Below are positions 23,735 to 35,400 of a stretch of DNA of 64,000 nucleotides, piece by piece. Under the pieces are notes generated by a model. It had not been told where the DNA came from. It saw only the letters and a program-made list of their open reading frames with translations, and did no database searches. The position numbers and the translations under genes were made by a program. The stretch spans positions 10,540,001-10,604,000 of the forward strand of contig CM067530.1 of the NCBI GenBank assembly GCA_034509925.1. The letters are read 5' to 3'. The first letter of the stretch is position 1. Every line of letters begins with the position of its first letter. Origin of the DNA: Hirudinaria manillensis. Taxonomy: Eukaryota; Annelida; Clitellata; Hirudinida; Hirudinidae.

Positions 23735-25746
23735 TCACAAGCTTAAAATTAAACCCAGATTAGTGCATTATAATTAACTTTTCCTTTTTTTGTGAAGTTT
23801 TTGGCCTCGGAAATCTCGTGTATTACGCGCTGGAGATTCAAGCCAATCTCTTCTACAACGTGAAGTGCTCGAACACTTTGAGGTTCGGTTGGATATTCAT
23901 CTGGAAGTTCACTTTCGTCTTTCTACAGACTTTCTTTCTCTTCAAGCACGCCACGGTAAGCCGCTGGAATTATGGCTAGCCGTCACTGGACTTTGGCTGG
24001 CTAAGATAGTCTAAATACTTTTACTTATTAAGGAGTGGTCGCTAATTACTAATTAACTCATTTGCATTCTTGGATCATTTTTCAGATGATTCGTTTTTTA
24101 AGTATCTGTATTCTCGCGCGCGTTATATCCGAGTGCGTATATTATAAACGGATAGGACTTGTTTGGTCGGCATTCTAAAGAGTTGCTTTGTTGACCTGCA
24201 GATACACGTGACGAAACACAAACCCCTGGTATGGTTCGGCATGGTACACTTGATCTTCACCAACGTGACCTTGTGGATTCACACCCTCGTTAGAGAGATA
24301 ACGGAGGAGTACCACTATGCCACTCTGTCTGAAACTTATCACTCAAATATCAGTGAGTTGCAAGAATTTTTTGTTAAATTAAAAAAAAGTGAGTTTATTC
24401 AGTGTCCTGCTACTACCACTATTACACCAAAATATTTTTATGTTTGAAATGTTTATTTTAATTTTTTTTATTTTCTAACCAAATTAAATTACATTGAATT
24501 ACACTTTCGCCGTTGACTTCTTAAAGCTGAATTTGCCGAAGCACTTCACAACAAATGCGACAGTGACCTGCTCCACTCCGCCACAAAGTACCTGATGCCT
24601 TTCGTACTCGAATACAGTCTCATAGCAGTCGGCAGCATCTCCTGTTTCCTCTATTTCGGAGGAATCGACGAATCTCAGCATCTCAGGACCAACCGACACC
24701 TGGTCAGAGTCTTTTCCTTGGCCCCCTCGGACTTTGCCAGGTACAACCAGACCATAGAAAGTCCTCCAGTGACGCCACGGATTACGGAAAATAGGGTCCA
24801 CTTCAGCGAGAGCGTGACCAACGATGACAAGGACTCTCTGAACCACAAGAAAGCCACGGTGATGCCACTCGAGCACCACGACCATCACCATCAAAATCAC
24901 CATCACGGTATCCACGAGAACGTGAATTCGCTACAAAAGTCACACGTCGGACTTTTCGGCGGCATCGTAGTCCTTTGCCTGACTGTGGTCACCTGCGTCA
25001 TCTTCCTCTTTTCCAACCTCCAGGGTCATCCGTCCAGAGGGGAAGTTGTTTTCTACTCGGCAGACATCGCCATTCACAGCCTCTTGCTGGGAGCGTGTCT
25101 TGCCGTCTTCGTACTGACGCGGAGTCTGGCATTCGCGCCGAAACCTATATCGACAGACGACATTCTGCTGCTGATAGCCGCTTTCGGCTCCCTCACTTAC
25201 GAGGCCGTAAACGTCAGTGCCCTTGTGTCGTCGTTGTCGTCTACTGAGAACGCTTTCTTTGCCGCTAACCACTCTTCTAAAACGACGACTGAAATGATTA
25301 GACATATCAGCTCTGCGAGCACCAACTTTGCGGGGAATCACTTCGAGCACGAGATCTCCCACGGCACTAGGATCGACCTCCAGCTTGCCTCGGCCATGGT
25401 GGGTCTGGTCGAGACGGCGGTCCAAACGCTGCTGATCCTCGTGTCGCTGAGGAGATACCCTGCCTCCCTGGACGACGCCAAAAACATGCCCGGCAGGGGC
25501 ACTCTGGCATTTCTGATCGTGGGCAACCTTTCCGTTTGGATTCTGAGGACCATACTCTGCAAGAACCTCGAAACGCCGGTGCAGACCCTGTTCTACGGGA
25601 AGATAGCCTGGCATCTCCTCATGAACATCAATCTGCCACTCCTACTTTTCTTTCGATTTCACAGCAGCGTCTGCTTCGCCGACATCTGGAAGGTGGCCTA
25701 CGAACTCTTTACGAGGCCGGGCAAGCCCCTCGTGCACAACGAATAG
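20721..25746 (+). CDS. OTOP: Otopetrin-family proton channel
   Basis: Predicted plasma-membrane proton-selective channel. Coding exons: 20721-20752, 20908-21025, 22270-22658, 23296-23552, 23798-23955, 24202-24352, 24527-25746, with consistent phases, giving 774 residues. The ATG at 20721 was chosen because it is the start in the frame that joins exon 2. Hydrophobic segments include VSIVYAVILVSFGIIFPIA (exon 2), FLIYLLFYIL, LIFGLGNLVYYALEI, IFIWKFTFVFLQTFFLF and about seven more in the last exon. The C-terminal LPLLLFFRFHSSVCFADIWK is the characteristic otopetrin ending. A long charged cytoplasmic loop (about residues 75-250) separates the second and third segments, and a histidine-rich stretch occurs in the last exon near 24875-24915. 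Twelve transmembrane helices are expected for the family. The paralog class is not resolved. Confidence 0.92.
23643..23735. repeat. (ATT)n microsatellite in an otopetrin intron
   Basis: Pure ATT run of about 93 bp between coding exons ending at 23552 and starting at 23798. Confidence 0.95.
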
Positions 25747-26274
25747 TTCCGAGACGAACCCTCATTGCTGCTGCTGCTGTTGTTGTTTTTATCGCGAACA
25801 CTTTTATTCTGGTTTTTACATTTTGTACGTGAGTATGTTTAATTAGTGCTCCTAACTTTTCGCAAAACCTGGTTTCTTGTTTTATTAGCGTGAATTTTGA
25901 AGTATTGTAAAATAAAACAATTTGAAAATAAAGATCTAATTCTTCATGGTACATTCTGTGAAATTAAATCAACTTTGAAACATATTTAAGCAAAAGAGAT
26001 TTATTATTTAAAATAAATAATAGAAAATACTGACATTTTCCTAGATGTCAATGCTAGTGTACTTTTTAAATAATAACGATTCGCCAGATGGCAGAACTAC
26101 TGAAAAAATGTATGTGCTCTTACGATCTCTGATTTCAACTTATGGTTGGAACCTTGGGGTCTGCATGCGTTAATTAATTAAGTAATTAATGTTTTTGATA
26201 TCAATTAACTAATTACAGATGTTCCATTCAATAAATTAAGGTTTAAATTCAGTAAATTTTAAATACTACAGACG

Positions 26275-26530
26275 CATTCCTGAAGCTGAGACTTGAACAT
26301 CGGTCCTAATGATTACTTAACTGCAAACAACGTAGATGTCTAAGTTTCGGACATTTATTAATTATTTTTAAATAGAATTATTAATTAAAAACATCTCCCG
26401 CTCCAGGGCGAGCCCCGAGGGAAAAGGGTCGGGTGGCGCCAGCGGTACAGGGTGGTCGAACACCGAAGCTAACGGGTCCAGCAGAAGAAACGAAGTAGCC
26501 GCAAGGCTAGGCCGACCCCATCGTACTGAA
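26275..26530 (-). repeat. tRNA-linked GC-rich repeat module, copy 1
   Basis: On the minus strand a GC-rich segment (26530-26400) is followed by about 60 bp of AT-rich spacer and a tRNA B-box-like segment containing GATGTTCAAGTCTCAGC. The GC segment can fold: GGGTCGG (26426-26432) pairs with CCGACCC (26512-26518), GCGGTAC (26442-26448) pairs with GTAGCCGC (26495-26502) with one bulge, and a GGTG/CACC hairpin lies inside. Copies 2 and 3 share the layout. Confidence 0.5.
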
Positions 26531-26964
26531 ACTTTAATGAAAGTGAAACTTGCACCTTAGAATATTTTGTCTTAACTAATTTTATTCATAAATTATATGT
26601 ATATGCTGAAAACGATGCAAGCCACTTCTATCTCCTAACAGCGCTTTTCGGATGGCAGTGTAGACGTTATTGGGCGCTGCAAGAAGGGTACAGTACTGAA
26701 CTTAAAATATGTACTCAAGAGATAGTCGGGGGTATCGAATATAATTAGGCTTAAGATAACTTTCAGAGCAGATTATTCAAGTAATGACTTCGTAAATCAA
26801 CAGATTTCTCTAGCTGGTAAAACAAACAGGAAATTATCTTTCTAAATATAATAATGGTTATTTAATTAATTATTTATTTATTGACTTTTTAATAAAAGGC
26901 AAACCTTTTAAAATAATTCATTTATTTAATTCTGTAGTTCGTCAAATAACTTGATAACCTATCT

Positions 26965-27240
26965 AAAGGCATTAGACTCGAGCCGAGATTTGAACACTGT
27001 CCTCCTTGATACTATCCGCCTGGATTAGAATATAACCGAAAGATTGAGGAAAAAACATAATTCAAAGTAATTATTTTTAATTAATATACAATTCTGAATA
27101 TTCATTATTTCAAGGCGAACCCCCCGACAAAAGGGCCGGATGGCGCCCGCGGTACTAGGGGTGGTCGCGAACGACCTATGTGTTTCAATTTTCAAGCGAA
27201 GTAACCGCAAGGCTGAGCCGGCCCGACGTCCTGGTGATTG
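26965..27240 (-). repeat. tRNA-linked GC-rich repeat module, copy 2
   Basis: The same layout as copy 1. GGGCCGG (27133-27139) pairs with CCGGCCC (27218-27224), a T-A to C-G compensatory difference from copy 1. GCGGTAC (27149-27155) pairs with GTAACCGC (27201-27208), and GGTCG/CGACC forms the inner hairpin. The tRNA-like part reads ACAGTGTTCAAATCTCGGCT on the minus strand. Confidence 0.5.
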
Positions 27241-27374
27241 AAATTTTAATTAGGATCGAACTGGTTTAGGAAAGTATATATATTTCATTGTTAAAGAATT
27301 AGCGCTAAATAAATCACGCTTTTGTCGTGCCTTAATTTTATTAATAAGTTGTTTAAATTAAACCGGAGATATTC

Positions 27375-27640
27375 ATTAAAGTTCGAGCCGAGAATCGAAC
27401 ACTGGTCTTGACATCTGCTAGTCCATGAATCTTGAAATCGTGGTTTTTCTTGATTTCAAGATTCAATTTAATTACTTTGAAATATTGTTTGTAGATTAAA
27501 ATATCTGTTGCCCCAAGGCGAACACCAAGGGCAAAGGGCCGGACCGCGCCAGAGGCACTGGGGCGATTAGCCGCAGCTTTGATCCGGTCTGCCTGGAAGA
27601 TCTCATGTCTAAGCCGGCCCTAGCGAGTACCGGGTATTTG
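27375..27640 (-). repeat. tRNA-linked GC-rich repeat module, copy 3 (more diverged)
   Basis: GGGCCGG (27536-27542) pairs with CCGGCCC (27614-27620), but the second stem of copies 1 and 2 is not preserved. The tRNA-like part reads CCAGTGTTCGATTCTCGGCT on the minus strand, the closest of the three to a canonical B box. Confidence 0.45.
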
Positions 27641-28424
27641 TCCTGGCGAGTATCGGGTATTTTCTCTAGTGATTAGAATGTTAATTAGCTTTAGAAATGT
27701 ACAAATCTTTGGGATAATATATGTAATAGTTATATTAAGAAAATCCTTATGCCGATATCTAGAAGATCCACATTTTTCGATTTAGTATCTTTTATCCGAT
27801 GAAATTAAACAGATTTTATGTTCAAAAATTAGATAATTGCCAGTAAGTAATTGATTAAATATTAGCTAATCATTTAGCAGATAAATTTCATCGTTTGTTT
27901 AATTTTCTGGCAATTTAAAATTTAAAATCATCAACCTAGCAATCATTAACTTGTGTGATTACTGTCGGTTTTCAATGCAGGATGTGTTTCATGCTTGGTT
28001 TGCACCAGCAAACAGTAATGAGAATCCACTTAAAAGTATCTCACGATGGTTTATCTCTCCATTTGATCCTTAAAATATCAATTTAAAAATGTTATTAATG
28101 AGTGAAAATAGAATTATTTTGATCTAAATCGACAAATTAAATGCGGTATTAAATGGTCGGCAAATTGGAAGAGTGAATATAAATAAATAATTAGTAGAAA
28201 GAATAATAAAGAAGAAAAAACTCTCGTTTTTAAATTAAATTAATGTACAAATATTAATAAATTAAATCGCTTAAAACAAAAAATCGAGAAGTTTGAAAAT
28301 AAAAACAAAGTAATTAAAAAGGCAACAAGTGCCCAAATAACCCTTGAATAACTAGGCCGCTGCAATTACTCTTCTGAAACAGATTTGAGGCGGTAAATTC
28401 CCAATCCTGAAGAAAATCGGGCGC

Positions 28425-28431
28425 TATATAA
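28425..28431 (+). promoter_or_regulatory. TATA box of BPI-A
   Basis: TATATAA inside GCGCTATATAAAGAG, a 15-nt block identical to the one upstream of BPI-C. It lies 61 bp before the ATG at 28492. Confidence 0.7.
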
Positions 28432-28491
28432 AGAGAATAATTGGTGAATTCAGTGCCAGCACTTTTGTGTAGAGATTAAACAAGTATTGAC

Positions 28492-30666
28492 ATGGCGGCA
28501 AGGAGAGATTTAGGCTTCATTTTCGCCTTTCTTTTGTTTATTTCCATAGGAGGTTGATATTGAAAATCTATTGTTTATAGAGAATAGAAGTTTAGAATTC
28601 CATGATTCACGTCTGTGAAACTTTCAGACGTGCTCTGTCAAACTGGAAATGCCGGTGTCAAAGTCGAACTATCCAAGAGGGCACTGAATTATGCAGGACA
28701 AATGGCCGTTGAAGTTTTGGCCAGAAAAATACCCCAGGCACGGCTGGATAACTTCGAAGGAAATACAAGAGTGATGTTCGGAAGAGTGGATTACGAAATA
28801 AATGATGCTAGGGTTAGAGAAATTATCTTCAAAATTTCTTCAAATAGGTAATACCTTCGATTTTTAAGTGGATTTAGCCTAAAATAAGTTTGAATTTTTT
28901 TAATTTATCCCAAAAAGAGTTCTTAATATTCCTTAAATTTCCACACAACTTTCAAAAATCATCTCTTATAAGATCACAAGTTTCACAAAGCCGTCGGCCG
29001 ACGTTGCTTTGGACCCGTGGCAAGGTCTGACCCTCAGCCTCCGCGAGGGTGGTTTGTCTGCCCACGGCAGCTGGCGTTACCGATACAAGAAGGCGTTCAT
29101 CAAGATCAGAGACAGCGGGTCGTTCACTGCCTCTGCCGACAGAATTTCGATCAGCGTTTCCATAACTCTGGGAATGAATTCAGACGGTGTTCCGACATTG
29201 GCAGCCACCAATTGTCATTCCTCTATTGGCGATGTCAGTTTTAAGCTTCGAGGTGGAGCCAGCTGGCTGTACAATATTTTCTTGAGGTCTGTTTATCTTT
29301 TGTTTTTTTGAATTGAGTTTTTTTGGATTCTTGAATGAAGTTTCGTAATTGGATTATCGCTTTAAGATTTCTGATCTTGTAGCACGAACAATGCAAAATT
29401 ATAAGCACTGCATGAGATATCTGTTAAACTCTCGTGTTAGAGTTGATTAATCCTAGTGAAATAGCATTTCACTAGTATTAATAATAATGGTGGCAATACT
29501 GGCCGACCTGTTCATTCCTTTCCTTGACTATGCTCTGGCCGCGGGACTGCCCCTGCCGAGCGTAGAGGGGGTGAAATTCTATTTCATTAGTACTCTGTTC
29601 ATCCGTAAAACACTGTTTTCCAGGTTTTACAAGAGAAAAATAAGGAGATCATTCGAAGATACAATGTGCAGAGAAGCCAAAAAGGCGATAAACGAGAATG
29701 GAGTGCGTCACTTGGGAACCCTGAACTTGCAATCGAGCATCAACGATTTGTTGATAATCGATTACAGGCTGGTCGCCAGTCCAGTCTTTGGCAGAGAATA
29801 TATCGAATTCAATCACAAGGGAAGATTCTTGAACGATGACTTAACAGAAGATGTGAGCTGAAAGTGTCGAATGAGTTGTTAAAAGCTGAAAGTCGTTAAA
29901 ATATATTTTAAAATTAAATTTAAATTTAATTTTAAAAAAAGTTTATTTCAAGGCTCCCGAAATGAAATCTTTAACCTATCGCATGATCAGCGTTTCCGTC
30001 TCTGATGTCACCTTCAACAGCGCCAGTCGTGTCATGTACAGAAACAACAGGTTCCACGTCGAAAATACTCTTTCGGATGACATCATTCTGGTCAGTGTTT
30101 TATCGTTCTTCACAATTAGTGCCAATCAAAAGTAATCCATTAAACCAATCATTTAGAATTAAATTCTAAATAAACCATGATTGCAGTTTGAAGTTCTCAA
30201 GAATCTCAACCTGACGGATAACCAGAATCAAAGATCAGGAACACGAGTCTCCGTCAGTGCCTCTTCTGCCCCTGTCGTGTCCCTCCGCGAGGGAAGAATC
30301 TCAGTCGATGCCGAGGCAGACGCAAGGATCGACTTCTTGAACTTCGACGGATCTCAGTCGAACAGCATCCTCTTCAAAATCTCCGTCGACTACTCGATGA
30401 AAGTCGACTTCCAGGCCAATAAAATCATCGGCTCGGTTCTCCACATCAGCCCTCGATTCACTTACTGTTCTATCCCTCACGTCGACTTGGATAAAATCAA
30501 TCACGAGGTGGCAGTACTGGCTGACCTGTTCATTCCTTCCATTGACCATGCTCTGGCCGCGGGACTGCCCCTGCCGAACGTAGAGGGGGTGTCTTTCCTT
30601 GACCCGGTGATTCAAATGAACGACAGGCACATCATCGTGGCTGCCGATGTTGCTTACAACGGATAA
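28492..30666 (+). CDS. BPI/LBP-family lipid-binding protein A
   Basis: Secreted protein of the bactericidal/permeability-increasing and LPS-binding protein family, which bind lipids such as LPS. Exons: 28492-28552, 28628-28812, 28973-29286, 29624-29852, 29953-30090, 30187-30666; 468 residues. Exon 1 is a signal peptide beginning MAARRDLGF. Seen: VKVELSKRALNYAGQMAVE at the mature N-terminus, GGLSAHGSWRYRYKKAFIKI, the family disulfide pair at about C163 and C202 (39 apart, as in human BPI), and the C-terminal GLPLPNVEGV...DRHIIV. It is the first of five tandem paralogs with the same six-exon plan. Intron 3 holds a copy of part of the last exon. A TATA box lies 61 bp upstream of the ATG. Confidence 0.9.
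29487..29577 (+). pseudogene. Duplicated fragment of BPI-A exon 6 inside intron 3
   Basis: About 90 bp closely matches 30510-30600 of the same gene: both contain GCTCTGGCCGCGGGACTGCC followed by CCTGCCGA-CGTAGAGGGGGT. I count roughly nine differences. It lies just upstream of exon 4 (29624), in frame but without its own splice context, so it is probably a non-functional partial duplication. Confidence 0.8.
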
Positions 30667-31471
30667 GCATTTATTTTTGTAGACTTTTGCAGTTAATTTT
30701 GAACAAAAACGTTTCTTTAGCTCAAATATATTCGGAGCTGGTCATCACAAATACAGACTATTTTGAATAATAATTTGGTTATAATCGTTGTTTTAATGCA
30801 ACCCTGGCTCAACGCATCAGGACATTATTGATTCTTTTGTCATATTTTAAAGAACCACAATGCGTCAGGAAAGTCCAGAGCGTTTATGTAGCGCAGGGAC
30901 TGATCTGCGGGATGCACAATGGGTTGAAATATCTCCCCTTGCACTCTGGTAACACTATATGAAAGCAGTCCAGGGAGGTACTTGCGGGCCAATTTCTTTT
31001 AAATCCTTTTGATGTCCTCAACAAGTACGACACCACTTATGTTGTGACTTCTATAATATGACTTATAACATTTACATTTCCTGCATACCAATAGTTTTTA
31101 ATAGTCAGAGACTGAGATGCGATGATTATATGAGTTGGTTCACAATATTAATCTATTAATATTAGTTATTAATAATATAAATAAATTAAATAGCATAAGC
31201 AAATAGAATTTAATATCTCAATTTTAAATATAAATTGTAAAATTCTTAAAATATTCTTTGACAATTTTTATCATCATTATTACAGCATAATAATTATGGA
31301 ATAATAATATTATAATTATAGTTTTTAGGCCGATGATAAACCACCAATTCTAAGGAATGTTCACGCATGTTTATTTATCGATTGACCTTGACCTTCAGGG
31401 GTTGCATTATAAAAAGGTTTCTCTTTTTAACATGCAAAACTTTAGCTTTTCTAATTATGCATAAAACTGTA

Positions 31472-31569
<98 letters not shown>

Positions 31570-31791
31570 TAATAATGACAATAATAATAATAATGATAAT
31601 GATGATGATAATAATAATAAATAATAATAATAGTTGCAATTATTATTTTTAAGTATGTTTCTGCCAACTGCTACTTAACATTAACCACGGGGTTAGGGTT
31701 AGGTTTCGATTGCTAAGTCATTTTTTTTCCGTCCATACTTCTCCACACCCGTCAAGTTTACTTTGCGAAAGTCGTTAAATATTTCAATTTA

Positions 31792-31834
<43 letters not shown>
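30667..31834. other. Intergenic region, BPI-A to LINE
   Basis: No gene seen. It holds a long (AAT)n tract at 31473-31630, a TTAGGG-like GGGGTTAGGGTTAGG at about 31690 and a second (AAT)n run at 31793-31834 that abuts the LINE. Confidence 0.6.
31473..31630. repeat. (AAT)n microsatellite with GATAAT interruptions
   Basis: About 155 bp of AAT units with occasional GAT and GAC units. Confidence 0.9.
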
Positions 31835-31837
<3 letters not shown>

Positions 31838-32428
31838 CTTTCCGTGGCGACGCGGATCGTGCTGGCACGCAGGACGCTCGAGAGGGATTAATCGAAATAT
31901 TTTGCTTCAAACTGCTCTTAATCAAATTTTAATTTTAGCGATTAAGTGTAGTTTTAAAAATCCTATTAGAGGATATAAGTTTCGTTAAGTTTTGTTCTGC
32001 CGCAGAAAATCTGGTGGAGCACCAACCAAGTTACTTTATTAATAGTCAAGATATTTAAATTCTAACGTTATAACCTATTAACAAACTTGGTCGACTAAGG
32101 TTTAATCTAATCTGTGTTGCTCATAACTTTATTTAATAGAAGTTATTTAGATAGTATCTTCAGCTTCGTTTGTAAGGTTCCAGCTAAAACTAGTCAAGGA
32201 TAGCCTTAAAAGTTTCAAGCTAACACCAAAAAATATAAATTACTTAATAAACCAAGTTTTGCTTGTATTTATTGAATTTTTGTGCGGTTTGTTAATGCCG
32301 GAATCGCCATTTTATAAACAAGAACGACCGCCATTGTAACGTAAAATTTCAAATTTCAACGTATTGGCGCTTTGAAGCTGTTTTGAAATTTTCGTTTTGC
32401 TAGGCCCATCATTCTCCGATTATAAATT

Positions 32429-35400
32429 ATGCATTTTAATAAATATAATTCTAATTCTTTATATCTTCAAAAGTTGAATGCTGCCATATTAGCCGATCAA
32501 AATAAACGTCGCGCGGAAATTCGTAGTGTTGTTTCCTTAAGTTCTTCAAATAGTCACCAGACCGAGACACAGTCTCAAAATGGACTATCTGAGGATTACA
32601 GGTCGACTGTTAAAGTCAATAATTCGAAGTTAGCGAATAAAAAGCAACAGTGGACCAAGGAACAGTATGCTGAACTGATGTGGTGTTTTTATTATGCGCA
32701 AGCTAATAAAAATGAAGGAGGAGTTGTCAAAGGAACTTATACGACGTGGAGAAGTAGAAATCCTGAGATACACCAGAATATCAATAAGGATACTCTAGCA
32801 AACACCAGAAGATGGATTATTAACACAAAGAAATTCAGTGACATGGAACTCCAAGGCATTAAAAATCGTGCATGTCAGAACGCAGAGAGGCATCTATCAG
32901 AAACACAAACTGAAATTGTGATTGAATCGATAAGTGAGGGAAAGTTTCAGTCTCCCCAGAAAGCAATTGACTCTCTGACCATTCAGTATCCCCAAGATCC
33001 AGCAACAAATATTACTGATTTAGAACAACAAATTAAAAGTAGATTGCTTGAAAATAAACACTTGGATTTCAATAATAGGCCAAAGCTTAACAAAGTAAGA
33101 ATATGCAAGGATACCTTAGAAAAGATAAAGGCAGCTAATGAGATCTTATCCAAAATGATAAGTGGTAGGCAACTTAATATAAGCGAAATTAATGATTTAA
33201 TCTATTGCTCAGCCAGTGTCATAGCTGGGGTACAGAAACCACGAGATGGCCCCGTCGGAAGGAAAGAACCTGCATGGAAAGTACGGATCAGCAATAAAGT
33301 AGAACAGTACAGGAAGGATTTATCAATTATAAGTGAAATAAAAAAGGGTGTGGCAACAAAGAGGGTTCACAATAAGGCTAAACACCTCTTCAAAGACGAA
33401 AGTAAGTCCCTAGAAGAGAAGGAGCAAGACATTAAGATGAAATTGCAGGCTACTGCCCAAAGGTTAAAGAGATACTGTAAAAGAAATGATGGGTACCATC
33501 AAAATAAGCTTTTCCAAGAGGATGCAAAGAAGTTTTACCGTCATTTATGTAAACGAAACGAAGCAATTAGTGACCCACCCTCTGCAGAGAAAATTGAAGA
33601 ATTTTGGAGAGGAATTCTTGAGAATGAAATTGTGCACAACACTGAAGCAGCTTGGGTAAGAGATGAGGAAATTGCATTTAGGAATGTGGTTACAGAAGAA
33701 TGGAAAGAATTTACAATAAGTGAAATTCAGGAAGTTATTAAAAAATCTTCAAATTGGAAATCCCCAGGCCCTGACAATATACAAAATTTCTGGATTAAAC
33801 GTTTTACCTCTCTCCATAGTATACTTACAATAGCTTTTAATGATTTGATTAATAACCCAGAAAATATACCATCCTGGCTAACCTCCGGTGTAACATTTCT
33901 CCTCTCAAAAGGTGCAAACCAAAACAATCCCAAAAATTACCGACCTATAACCTGTCTTCCCACCTTATATAAATTGCTGACCTCTGCAATATCAAACCGG
34001 CTATACACACACCTTGATAAGAATAACATCCTTCCTATAGAACAGAAAGGCTGTCAACGAGGGTCAAGAGGTTGTAAAGACCAGTTGCTTATAAACAAGA
34101 TGATTGTAAGTACTGCCAAAAGAATGAAGAGGAATTTAGCAATGGCATGGATTGATTATAAGAAGGCATTCGATAGTGTCCCTCATTCTTGGATTTTGGC
34201 ATCAATGAAGATGTATGGAGTCCCTGCTAGAATCACCGGTTTCATGGAATGCTCGATGAAAGAAGGGAAAACCGAACTTATGCTGTGTCATCAGTTAGGT
34301 TGCATAAAAACCAATAAAATAAGCATTAAGAGAGGAATCTTCCAAGGTGACTCTCTCTCACCCCTCCTTTTCTGTTTGGCTTTAGTACCCTTATCAAATA
34401 TGCTAAATAAATTAAAATTAGGATATGAAATAGAACCAAAAGAACAAATATCTCATTTACTTTACATGGATGATCTAAAAATATTTACTAAAACAGAAAC
34501 CCAACTTAACAAGGCCCTAACTACAGTCAAAACGTTTACTGATGACATTTGCATGGAGTTCGGTTTAGACAAGTGTGCCGTAGCTATAATGAAGAGAGGC
34601 AAGCAGATCAAAAGCCGAAACATGCCATTTGACGATCACAATTCAATTCAGAGTCTTAACGAAGAGGAGGCGTACAAATATCTTGGAATCGATGAGAATG
34701 GTGACATTAAACATCCTGAAATGAAGGAGAAAATAGCCAGAGAGTATTACCGTCGGGTGCGTCTCATTCTCAAGTCAGAGTTAAATTCCAAGAACAAGTT
34801 ATCGGCAATTAATGCTTTGGCAATTCCAGTGCTCACCTATAGCTTTGGCATAATTGATTGGAGAAAGTCTGAAATCGACAAAATGGATCGCAAGACACGA
34901 AAGTTGCTGACGATGCATGGACTTCATCACCCAAAAGGAGATGTTAGTCGACTCTACATTAAGAGACGCAATGGAGGCCGGGGACTTATCCAACTGATGT
35001 CTGCTTACAGATGCTCCATGGTTAACTTGAGTGATTATATTGAACAGGGCAAAGACAGGCTCTGTAGTCTTGTCAAAAAGCATGAAGCAGGGAAGGCAAA
35101 ATATTCTCTCCTTAAGGAAGCAAAGACAATTAAAAATAAATATCTGTCCTTGCCCACAGTTCAAACATCCGTGAAAGAAATGTTAAAGGACAACATGGAG
35201 AAGGAGAGAATAAATGAATTGAGGGAAAAGCCCATGCATGGACAATTCTTTTGTAACTTAGAAAAGAATTGGGTGGACAAAGAAGCAAGCTGTGCTTGGT
35301 TAAGAAGCGCTGGGCTCAAAGGCGAAACTGAGAGTTTGATCATGGCAGCTCAAGACCAGACACTAAACACACGTTACCATCAACGTATGATATTGAAGCA

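Larger units (their letters stand above)
25747..28491. other. Intergenic region, otopetrin to BPI array
   Basis: No protein gene seen. The AATAAA-type signals near 25910-25930 may polyadenylate otopetrin. The centre holds three diverged repeat modules described separately. From 27650 to 28400 only AT-rich unique sequence is seen. Confidence 0.5.

Noticed and set aside
26450-26530. Resemblance of CCGAAGCTAACGGGTC to part of 5S rRNA
   Set aside because: The match is short, absent from copies 2 and 3 of the module, and the expected 5S flanks are missing.
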